Shown one piece after another: positions 5,853 through 10,873 of a stretch of DNA of 10,873 nucleotides (positions are counted from its first letter, which is position 1; each line of letters starts with the position of its first letter). The DNA comes from an uncultured Candidatus Melainabacteria bacterium (GTDB lineage: Bacteria > Cyanobacteriota > Vampirovibrionia > Gastranaerophilales > Gastranaerophilaceae). The notes beneath the pieces were generated by a model that had not been told where the DNA came from, searched no databases, and saw only the letters and a list, made by a program, of their open reading frames with translations. The DNA is taken from positions 1-10,873 of the forward strand of contig CALEJY010000119.1 in NCBI GenBank assembly GCA_937898445.1. The letters are read 5' to 3'. The position numbers were made by a program, and so were the translations under genes.

Positions 5853-6265
5853 TTTAATAATAATAAAGTTAATAATGTTGCAAAAATAGTAAATCCTCCA
5901 ACTTTCCAGATTGTTAAAATCTTATTTGAATGATTTATTTTTTTGTTAAGATTATTATTATCTAATGTTAAAGAATTAACTTTATTTTTATAAGAATTAA
6001 GTTGAATAGTTTTAATAGAATCTGTTTGCTGTTGATTATTAATTATATTCTGATAATTAACACATTGTTTATTTAACAAATCATTTTCTATTCTAAACTT
6101 ATTATGCTCAATAAATATAAGATTAGTTTCCTTTAACTCTAATGCTGTCACTGATACTGTCGAGTCTTGCTTTGTTGTCTGCAAGATATTTTCTGAAGAA
6201 AACATAGTCATCGGTAACAGTATTATTAGCGATAATATAGAACGTTTTATAGTAGTTCTTATCAT
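5849..6265 (-). CDS. Membrane protein with N-terminal signal and C-terminal TM; spanin-like
   Basis: The 138-aa product has a short basic N-terminus and a hydrophobic segment (about 10-22, ILSLIILLPMTMF) like a signal peptide. A long polar, Asn/Gln-rich, probably coiled-coil region follows (about 45-115), then a C-terminal membrane helix (about 118-137). Its first 47 codons overlap the preceding gene in another frame. No ATG exists after the overlap, so translation must begin inside it: residue 1, 19 or 21. This resembles phage spanin organisation, where a second envelope protein is encoded out of frame within the first. A unimolecular spanin has a similar N-signal/coil/C-TM plan, but no lipobox cysteine is visible, so that identification is tentative. 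Another holin-like or envelope role is possible. Confidence 0.7.
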   Translation of the reverse strand: MIRTTIKRSILSLIILLPMTMFSSENILQTTKQDSTVSVTALELKETNLIFIEHNKFRIENDLLNKQCVNYQNIINNQQQTDSIKTIQLNSYKNKVNSLTLDNNNLNKKINHSNKILTIWKVGGFTIFATLLTLLLLK

Positions 6266-6467
6266 TCTCTTTTAGTTTAACAGTAATTGTATCTACTTGT
6301 CTAACTATAGAATCTCTAACTAAAGATAATGAATCTATTTTAGTAGATAAGGAATCTATCTTATTATAGTCATTAGTAGGTTGTGTATAAAGTATTACTA
6401 AATTAATAACAAGCAATACAATTACTGTAATTATTCCAATATTTAAAAGTTTTATTTCTTTAGCCAT
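6123..6467 (-). CDS. Membrane-anchored coiled-coil protein; possible inner-membrane spanin
   Basis: The 114-aa product has one N-terminal membrane helix (about 8-28) preceded by lysines, giving an N-in, C-periplasm topology. A repetitive IDSLSTKIDSLSLVRDS heptad region follows (37-53), then further charged helices. This matches the plan of Rz-type inner-membrane spanins, which connect the membranes at lysis. The next gene starts within it in another frame and also encodes an envelope protein, strengthening the comparison. No lysozyme or endolysin is recognisable in the window, so the lysis role is an inference. It overlaps the upstream 197-aa gene by 16 nt and begins at ATG. Confidence 0.72.
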   Translation of the reverse strand: MAKEIKLLNIGIITVIVLLVINLVILYTQPTNDYNKIDSLSTKIDSLSLVRDSIVRQVDTITVKLKENDKNYYKTFYIIANNTVTDDYVFFRKYLADNKARLDSISDSIRVKGN

Positions 6468-7045
6468 TCAACATAAGACATTAATTTATGAAGAAATCCC
6501 GGATTTTCTTTAGCTACTTTAACTGCAATTCTTTCATTTTCAGATAAATTCTTTTTAAAAGTTTTCATCTTACTAATTTCTTCTTGTTGCTTTTGATATT
6601 TCTTCATAGCTTCATTATATCCTTTAATAATCTTATTAGGATTATTCTTAATAAATTCAGCTTCTTGATGAAGTAAAGCAGTAACCAGTGCAGTATTAAT
6701 AAGACCTTTATCTGTTACAAATAATACATAGTTACTTTGTTTTGCTTTAGCAGTAGCTCTTTTAAGTCCTATTTCTGGATCAAATTTATCTAATGGATTA
6801 CAAACAGAAATGCCTATTTTTAATCCTTTAGTAACTTTCCCAATATAAGTATTGCATCCAAAGTTATCTAAATATTCACAAACATCATAAGTAACTGTAT
6901 CATCTGGATTATATTCTTCAACAGGATTCTTTAATTCACAATTCTTAGTAGGAAGTTCTTTACTAATTGCTACTAAAGTTAAATAATGTGTTTTACCTTT
7001 GTAATCTACAAAAGAATCATGTAAGTGCTGAATGTGAGTTCTCAT
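6452..7045 (-). CDS. Uncharacterised 197-aa phage protein
   Basis: I do not recognise this protein. The first two thirds look like a folded alpha/beta domain, with strands such as HYLTLVAISKEL (20-31), a LKIGISVCNP segment (75-84), and SNYVLFVTDKGLINTALVTA (104-123). Four cysteines occur before residue 85 but without CxxC pairing. The last third is a Lys/Gln-rich helix (about 140-180). The gene has one of the few Shine-Dalgarno-like sites here: AAGGA five bases before ATG 7045-7043. It overlaps the 65-aa gene upstream by 29 nt and the membrane-protein gene downstream by 16 nt, so it lies in the same transcript. Confidence 0.72.
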   Translation of the reverse strand: MRTHIQHLHDSFVDYKGKTHYLTLVAISKELPTKNCELKNPVEEYNPDDTVTYDVCEYLDNFGCNTYIGKVTKGLKIGISVCNPLDKFDPEIGLKRATAKAKQSNYVLFVTDKGLINTALVTALLHQEAEFIKNNPNKIIKGYNEAMKKYQKQQEEISKMKTFKKNLSENERIAVKVAKENPGFLHKLMSYVEWLKK

Positions 7046-7214
7046 AAATTTCCTTTTCTATTATATAATCAGAATATTTTCTTAAAATCGATTTATTTTT
7101 AATTTTTAAAGGTTTAGTAGAATATAATTCTATACTATTAACTAAACCAAAACCATTTTCCCAGTATTTATATACATTTATTTTATATTCATACAGGTTT
7201 TTGGTCTGATTCAT
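7017..7214 (-). CDS. Small uncharacterised protein (65 aa)
   Basis: A basic, Tyr-rich small protein (MNQTKNLYEYKINVYKYWEN and so on) with no motif I know. It starts with ATG inside the 3' end of the 124-aa gene (26-nt overlap) and ends inside the 197-aa gene (29-nt overlap). Overlaps at both ends are long but consistent with the rest of this gene chain, and no alternative frame covers the middle of the interval. Function is unknown. Confidence 0.6.
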   Translation of the reverse strand: MNQTKNLYEYKINVYKYWENGFGLVNSIELYSTKPLKIKNKSILRKYSDYIIEKEIYENSHSALT

Positions 7215-7563
7215 ATTCTATATTATTATACTTATATTTACTTACTAAATTAACTAATTTACCTTTAATGATTTGTTTAAATTGATCCATAATTTCTATG
7301 ACATCGTGTGGACCACAAATAAAAGAATAAGTTGTATTAGGAAATATTTTATTCTTTTTAAGATAAACAACTAATTTAGCAGTTAATGGAATATAAGATT
7401 TAGGTTTAGAATTAAAATGAATTTTTTCTTTAGTTCTTAGCTTCTTTAACTTTTTTCTTTCTTTGTCTGTTTTTGTCCAGACAGATTCATCACGAGGTTC
7501 CAAATCTTTAGGATGAATTCCAAGCTCAATCATCAATTTAGAATTATTTACATCAGTCTTCAT
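7189..7563 (-). CDS. Uncharacterised basic protein (124 aa)
   Basis: The product has a strongly Lys-rich segment at residues 31-55 (KTDKERKKLKKLRTKEKIHF), likely surface-exposed or nucleic-acid binding. A more ordered C-terminal part follows (PLTAKLVVYLKKNKIFPNTT, then ICGPHDVIEIMDQFKQII). I do not recognise it. It starts at ATG 7563 and overlaps the preceding gene by 11 nt. Its role is unknown; DNA or RNA binding would be only a charge-based guess. Confidence 0.68.
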   Translation of the reverse strand: MKTDVNNSKLMIELGIHPKDLEPRDESVWTKTDKERKKLKKLRTKEKIHFNSKPKSYIPLTAKLVVYLKKNKIFPNTTYSFICGPHDVIEIMDQFKQIIKGKLVNLVSKYKYNNIEYESDQKPV

Positions 7564-7822
7564 TTTTAATTAATTTTTTAATATTATTTACTTCTTCTTT
7601 ATAATATTGTAAATATTCTTTTAAAGAATATGTATCTTGTTTTTTGTTTAGGCGATAATTTACGATATGTTGTAAGCATCTTTCTAAAGGCATAGAATAC
7701 CCTTCAATTTGAAATTCTTGTCGTTCCGGTTTACCTTTAGGCTTTATAGTTTGTAATAATTCTAAATCCCAACAATAACCTTGATTACAAGTAAGTATAA
7801 AATCTTTTTCCTCTATTATCAT
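7553..7822 (-). CDS. Small phage protein with YxLxxCLxxI...YSLKEYL pattern (89 aa)
   Basis: I choose the ATG at 7822-7820, which overlaps the previous stop by ATGA, rather than the TTG nine bases earlier. The 89-aa product has an N-terminal strand-rich part with two tryptophan/cysteine features (TCNQGYCWDLELL), a GYSMPLERCLQHIVNYRL helix, and a C-terminal YSLKEYLQYYKEE helix. The overall pattern is familiar from small hypothetical proteins of phages infecting Bacteroidota, but I cannot give a family name or function. Confidence 0.72.
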   Translation of the reverse strand: MIIEEKDFILTCNQGYCWDLELLQTIKPKGKPERQEFQIEGYSMPLERCLQHIVNYRLNKKQDTYSLKEYLQYYKEEVNNIKKLIKNED

Positions 7823-8148
7823 CGCTCCCAACTAATTAATAATTTAGGATTTTTAATTTCTTTAAAAATCGAAGAATCTATCATTAATACAATATAACCT
7901 AAATCTTTAAAGTATTTCATAATATCTTCTCCCATAGTAGGAAAGTTATTATCAAATTCGTAAAGTATAGAAGTACCTTTATTTTGACTTCTTAATTCAA
8001 TACGACTTTCAATATCAGAAATACTTTTTTGATATACATTATCTTTAGACATACGTTGTCCATAAACAGATAATGTATATGCTGTTTCTGCATTTAATGG
8101 TTTTCTACTAATCACATTCTTTACTTTGTTTATAAACTTATCTTCCAT
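7819..8148 (-). CDS. Small phage protein with C-terminal LLISW segment (109 aa)
   Basis: The product contains an N-terminal helix region, a charged middle (ISDIESRIELRSQNKGTSIL, residues 44-63), and a C-terminal alpha/beta part ending GYIVLMIDSSIF...KLLISWER. Small phage proteins with a late GYxV strand and terminal ISW strand are common, but no function is established to my knowledge. It begins at ATG 8148, overlapping the upstream gene by 19 nt, and its stop overlaps the following start (ATGA). Confidence 0.7.
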   Translation of the reverse strand: MEDKFINKVKNVISRKPLNAETAYTLSVYGQRMSKDNVYQKSISDIESRIELRSQNKGTSILYEFDNNFPTMGEDIMKYFKDLGYIVLMIDSSIFKEIKNPKLLISWER

Positions 8149-8549
8149 TTTTCTATAGCTTCTTTAATAAAATTATCTACATTAAATTCAGGATCAATAT
8201 TAGCAATAATAATATCATTTACAATATTATCTTTATTAGGAACGTTTTTAATAGGACGCTCTTTTAATATAATATTCTCAAGAATTTTATCACTATCTCT
8301 TTCTATATTATCTAAATCATAATAGCATCCTAAATTAAGTTCTCTTCTAATTTCACCCCATCTTTGTAATAGTTGATTATATTCTTTAGAAATATTTAAA
8401 GCTTTTTCAATTAATTTTTGAGTATTAATATATTTAGCACTTGGAATATATTCGTGAATTACTCTTTGTAATTCTATAGTATATTCATTACTTAGCTCAT
8501 TATGAACTTTATCTGCAATTGCAGATATTTCTCTATTATTTAATTTCAT
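8130..8549 (-). CDS. Uncharacterised helical protein (139 aa)
   Basis: The product is predicted mainly alpha-helical. It begins MKLNNREISAIADKVHNELS, contains LLQRWGEIRRELNLGCYYDL in the middle, and ends with an IDPEFNVDNFIKEAIEKWK segment. No catalytic or metal motif is visible, and I cannot assign a family. It is coupled to the 78-aa gene upstream through ATGA and overlaps the downstream gene by 19 nt. It lies in the RNase H gene cluster, but this only suggests co-expression. Confidence 0.68.
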   Translation of the reverse strand: MKLNNREISAIADKVHNELSNEYTIELQRVIHEYIPSAKYINTQKLIEKALNISKEYNQLLQRWGEIRRELNLGCYYDLDNIERDSDKILENIILKERPIKNVPNKDNIVNDIIIANIDPEFNVDNFIKEAIEKWKISL

Positions 8550-8782
8550 ATTATTACGTGTATTAATATGTATTTATCACTATAATTTACTTGTATTACA
8601 ATCTTATCATTAAACCATGATTCAATATCACAATTAATATCTTTAGATTGTTCTAAAAGTAATAAAGTATACATCATTATTTCGTATACTTTTATATTAG
8701 GAAATTCAATATTAATAAGCTTCATTATCTTATTAAAATCATATTTCTCCAATATATCACGAATTGTATTATCTATATTCAT
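8546..8782 (-). CDS. Uncharacterised acidic protein (78 aa)
   Basis: A short, Ile/Asp-rich protein: an N-terminal helix (MNIDNTIRDILEKYDFNKIM), a Leu-rich helix (MMYTLLLLEQS) and a C-terminal strand pair (VIQVNYSDKYILIHVII). The hydrophobic stretches look like core elements rather than membrane segments. ATGA overlaps join it to RNase H upstream and to the 139-aa gene downstream, which supports its being a real translated gene. No function can be assigned. Confidence 0.66.
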   Translation of the reverse strand: MNIDNTIRDILEKYDFNKIMKLINIEFPNIKVYEIMMYTLLLLEQSKDINCDIESWFNDKIVIQVNYSDKYILIHVII

Positions 8783-9198
8783 AATAATTGACTTGCTTTA
8801 TTTGCTAATTTATCTACATAATTATTCCAAGTATCTCCATTGTGTCCTTTTATATGTTGAAATATAATATTAGGGCACAATGAAGATACTCTTAAATATT
8901 GTTTATCAAACTCTTTCCATAATTTTGGATTCTTTTTACGCTTCCAATTTTTAGTAATACAACCAACACAATACATACTATCAGAATAGATTATAAGTTC
9001 ATCAATTGGTTTTTTAATAGTAGCTAATGCAATTATGATTGCTAATAACTCCATTTGATTATTAGTAGTATGTTTATAATTATGAGAAAATGATAATATT
9101 TTTTCATTATCTTTAAGTACTACTAATCCTACCCCACCTTGATCTCTTAAAGAAGAATAAGCCCCATCAGTGTAAACTTGGTAAGATTTTGTCTTCAT
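8779..9198 (-). CDS. rnhA: Ribonuclease HI
   Basis: This 139-aa enzyme degrades RNA in RNA-DNA hybrids, for example primers made during phage DNA replication. All key elements of type I RNase H are present: D11 in VYTDGAY, E50 in NNQMELLA, D73 in IIYSDSMY, H119 in IKGHNGD and D129 in YVDKLAN. The length is that of a single, complete RNase H domain, with no hybrid-binding extension. It starts at ATG 9198, overlapping the preceding gene by 32 nt, and ends in an ATGA overlap. Its placement far from the helicases but in the same direction suggests it belongs to the early or replication programme. The symbol reflects family membership, not proven orthology to the bacterial gene. Confidence 0.95.
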   Translation of the reverse strand: MKTKSYQVYTDGAYSSLRDQGGVGLVVLKDNEKILSFSHNYKHTTNNQMELLAIIIALATIKKPIDELIIYSDSMYCVGCITKNWKRKKNPKLWKEFDKQYLRVSSLCPNIIFQHIKGHNGDTWNNYVDKLANKASQLL

Positions 9199-9574
9199 CT
9201 ATTGCCGATTCAATTGTAATTGCTAAAAATAAAGCAACTTTTACTTTATCTATATCTTCAGTATCTGGAAACCATATAATATTATTATAAATATCTTCTA
9301 TAGTTTTAAATAAATCTTTATTAGCGTATTTTTTAGTCCAGTATTGAATTTGAGGATTATATCGTTCAATATCCCTTACTAAATGTCTTAATTCTTTAGA
9401 ATATAGATATTGTTGTTCTGGTTCTAATTTATCAAATATTTTCTTTATAATTAATCCAAAATAGAAAGCATTTAAAACGTTCTTACCTAAGAACTCATAA
9501 AGATGTTTATCATAATTCATAAATATATCATCTTTTAAGTCTAAGGTAAGAACTGGATCAATATCAAACTTCAT
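9167..9574 (-). CDS. Uncharacterised helical protein before RNase H (135 aa)
   Basis: The product is acidic and predicted largely helical, with aromatic-rich segments such as LYEFLGKNVLNAFYFGLIIK (25-44) and DIYNNIIWFPDTEDIDKVKV. I see no known motif. It starts at ATG 9574, overlapping the upstream gene by 11 nt, and runs 32 nt into RNase H. It may be co-translated with RNase H, but no sequence evidence ties it to RNA-DNA hybrid processing. Confidence 0.7.
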   Translation of the reverse strand: MKFDIDPVLTLDLKDDIFMNYDKHLYEFLGKNVLNAFYFGLIIKKIFDKLEPEQQYLYSKELRHLVRDIERYNPQIQYWTKKYANKDLFKTIEDIYNNIIWFPDTEDIDKVKVALFLAITIESAIDEDKILPSLH

Positions 9575-9809
9575 CTAAATATTTTTTAATTTTTAGAAGT
9601 TTATCTGAATCATTTTTATCTAAGATAAATTCATCGAATGCTCCATACTTAGAACGATATCCAAAGATATATGCAATACCTTTCCATAATCTTTGAAAAA
9701 ACGGAAGTCTAACCAAATGTATTGTTAAATACACTTGATTATTTAAATAACTAACAATTACTTGATGTTCAGGACTTCCACAAGAACATATTAAAATATC
9801 TCTTTCCAT
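9564..9809 (-). CDS. Small conserved-looking phage protein with CSCGSPEHQ motif (81 aa)
   Basis: The N-terminus has a CSCGSPEHQ motif (residues 8-16), which might bind a metal with C8, C10 and H15. The middle carries PFFQRLWKGIAYIFGYRSKY (36-55), followed by GAFDEFIL and a helical C-terminus. This exact architecture (an N-terminal Cys/His motif, then FxxRLWxGIxYIFGYxS) is familiar to me from small phage proteins, but I know of no assigned function. The hydrophobic middle is too interrupted by charged residues to be a clear membrane helix. The start is ATG 9809, sharing one base with the phosphodiesterase stop. Confidence 0.74.
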   Translation of the reverse strand: MERDILICSCGSPEHQVIVSYLNNQVYLTIHLVRLPFFQRLWKGIAYIFGYRSKYGAFDEFILDKNDSDKLLKIKKYLDEV

Positions 9810-10351
9810 TATATAAAATCGAATAAATCAATATCTTTTGATAACTTTTTTAAATTTTCTTCATTATGTTTTTTAGCATACTCTCTTGGAGTAATTAATT
9901 TACTACAAGGTTGCATAGAAGATACATATTGATGAACTTTATTATCAGATATACCAGTACTAAATGTATATAATTTCTTCCAATCTGACTTTCTATTGCC
10001 ACCAAAGAAATTAATATTAGAATATTGAGTTTCTAACTTCTTACAAAGATTAACAAAAGCACTTGACATATCATTAGATTTCTCCAAGATAAGTCTTACA
10101 TATATAGTATGATTACCTTTAAGCTCTTCAATTTTATTTAAAGCTTGATAAATAGTCGTACTAGTATATTCACAAAAGCCATGTGCAAAACACCAACTTC
10201 CTCTGTAATAAAATACTCGAAAATCGAAACACTTATAAGATTTTAATTGTTCTTCTAATGTTTTATCTTGACATTTTGCCCATCTATTAACTAAACGCAT
10301 CCACCAAGTTCTAGGTTTAAGATACGTCATTGAATTATGTGTACCTATCAT
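9809..10351 (-). CDS. PLC-like phosphodiesterase (PI-PLC X-domain type)
   Basis: The 180-aa product resembles the catalytic X region of PI-PLC/glycerophosphodiester-like TIM barrels. It begins MIGTHNSMTYL, where H5 would be the first catalytic histidine. It continues with CFDFRVFY (D43, R45) and FAHGFCEY (H57 as second histidine), then a VRLILEKS strand (E90). These positions match the H...R...H arrangement of the family, which cleaves phosphodiester bonds in phospholipids or similar substrates. There is no signal peptide, so it acts in the cytoplasm or is released at lysis. Proteins of this kind are reported in crAss-like phages, where the substrate is unknown. It is shorter than bacterial PI-PLC (about 300 aa), so it may be a minimal version. 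It is coupled to both neighbours by ATGA and TAATG junctions. Confidence 0.82.
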   Translation of the reverse strand: MIGTHNSMTYLKPRTWWMRLVNRWAKCQDKTLEEQLKSYKCFDFRVFYYRGSWCFAHGFCEYTSTTIYQALNKIEELKGNHTIYVRLILEKSNDMSSAFVNLCKKLETQYSNINFFGGNRKSDWKKLYTFSTGISDNKVHQYVSSMQPCSKLITPREYAKKHNEENLKKLSKDIDLFDFI

Positions 10352-10527
10352 CTTATTTCAATATTAGTATCTCTACTCCACATTGTAGTACAATATGTTG
10401 GATCAAAACCAAATTGAGTTAGGATTTCATCCATATCTATATTTGGTTCATCTAAAATAGGATAATTCTTTACATTATAAATAGTGAGAGTTCCTTCTGC
10501 GCTATCAAATACAATTAACTGTTCCAT
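10348..10527 (-). CDS. Small acidic protein (59 aa)
   Basis: This gene starts at ATG 10527-10525 within the 3' end of the 95-aa gene and ends in TGA overlapping the phosphodiesterase start (ATGA). It encodes MEQLIVFDSAEGTLTIYNVK, then an acidic stretch DEPNIDMDEILTQFGFDPTY and a short tail. It fills the only interval between its neighbours, and overlaps at both ends support translation. No family is recognised; the size and acidity could suit a small regulator or anti-host protein, but that is speculation. Confidence 0.68.
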   Translation of the reverse strand: MEQLIVFDSAEGTLTIYNVKNYPILDEPNIDMDEILTQFGFDPTYCTTMWSRDTNIEIR

Positions 10528-10802
10528 TCTCCTCTATCTTTTAATTCTTGAATAAATATTGGAAGATAAACTCTTCTCCAATTATTATCTTTAATAAGTT
10601 TAATACAATTCTTGATATGACTTGTTTCCATATCAGTAATACTAAATAATTCACCACTTTTAGTTTCCCAAACAATAGTTTCTTGAACTACCCAAGTATT
10701 TGTTTTAACTACTTTTTGAATTGTTTTAAGTCCTTCATAATGAAATAAATCATCATTAATAAGTTCTTCCAATCCATACCAATCTTGATCTTCTGCCCAC
10801 AT
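10515..10802 (-). CDS. Small phage protein with METSHIKNCIKLI motif (95 aa)
   Basis: The product has an N-terminal acidic helix, a beta-rich middle (NTWVVQETIVWETKSGELFS) and a helix METSHIKNCIKLIKDNNW, ending in a LPIFIQELKDRG helix. The combination of a TSHIxN helix and a terminal ELKxRG helix is one I have seen repeatedly in small phage proteins of unknown function. Tryptophans are unusually frequent (W2, W8, W37, W45 and others). It starts at ATG 10802 and overlaps the 59-aa gene by 13 nt. Confidence 0.73.
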   Translation of the reverse strand: MWAEDQDWYGLEELINDDLFHYEGLKTIQKVVKTNTWVVQETIVWETKSGELFSITDMETSHIKNCIKLIKDNNWRRVYLPIFIQELKDRGEWNS

Positions 10803-10808
10803 AATTAT

Positions 10809-10873
10809 TTAATCATTAAAATTATTACACTTTAAATCTTGCCAACGAGTATTTTCCGTAACTATTCTTTTAA
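10809..10873 (-). CDS. C-terminal end of an upstream gene
   Basis: One minus-strand frame is open from the window edge to TAA 10811-10809 and reads KRIVTENTRWQDLKCNNFND. The other two frames contain early stops. The position six bases before the next ATG fits the tight spacing of this gene chain. Too little is visible to name the protein. Confidence 0.5.
   Translation of the reverse strand, partial: KRIVTENTRWQDLKCNNFND

Noticed and set aside
7823..7831. TTG start for the small protein at 7553-7822
   Set aside because: An ATG nine bases later forms a clean ATGA overlap with the preceding stop, the dominant junction type here.
1..10873. tRNA genes, CRISPR arrays, insertion sequences or inteins
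   Set aside because: No cloverleaf-like segment, regularly spaced repeat set, transposase motif or intein splicing block was found on either strand. The Walker B interruption lacks the Cys/Ser start of an intein and meets a stop codon at once.

Overview
The window looks like part of a large, AT-rich, double-stranded DNA phage, probably infecting a Bacteroidota host. Every supported gene is on the minus strand, so transcription runs from high to low coordinates. Genes are packed with 1-30 nt overlaps, often TAATG or ATGA junctions, and most do not have an obvious Shine-Dalgarno sequence. A DnaB-type helicase, an SF2 helicase, a RecA/AAA-like ATPase, RNase H and a PLC-like phosphodiesterase occur together, and many small proteins have the look of gut-phage conserved hypotheticals. 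This resembles crAss-like phages, but that assignment is an inference from gene content; no virion gene is visible.

Reading in the direction of transcription: (i) about 10.87-6.45 kb is an unbroken chain of overlapping small genes, including a PLC-like phosphodiesterase (9809-10351) and RNase HI (8779-9198). (ii) 6.47-5.69 kb holds two membrane proteins whose genes overlap out of frame by 143 nt, a spanin-like layout, followed by a 53-aa cysteine-rich protein missed by length filters. (iii) 5.62-1.42 kb is a replication block: two uncharacterised proteins, an SF2 helicase that can only start at a non-ATG codon, a 206-aa protein placed like a helicase loader, and a DnaB-like helicase. (iv) 1417-1 is a phage P-loop ATPase gene split by self-splicing elements.

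Region (iv) is the most striking part. The ATPase starts at 1417 (TAATG junction with dnaB). After 12 codons it is interrupted inside Walker A by a 503-nt group I intron (879-1381). P1, P3-P9 and P10 can be traced base by base, and splicing joins GESG to SGKTT in frame. The intron carries a decayed GIY-YIG homing endonuclease. Exon 2 (645-878) ends exactly after the Walker B motif VIIVDD, where a stop codon follows and a second intron apparently begins. That second element carries an open LAGLIDADG endonuclease and runs off the window at position 1. One gene is therefore interrupted at both ATP-hydrolysis motifs by two elements with unrelated homing endonuclease families.

Only two true intergenic gaps exist (3132-3214 and 5618-5690). 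Both contain inverted repeats with the same GTTTAAA/TTTAAAC arms, which makes them candidate control sites for the two replication transcripts. No tRNA, rRNA, CRISPR array or insertion sequence was seen.
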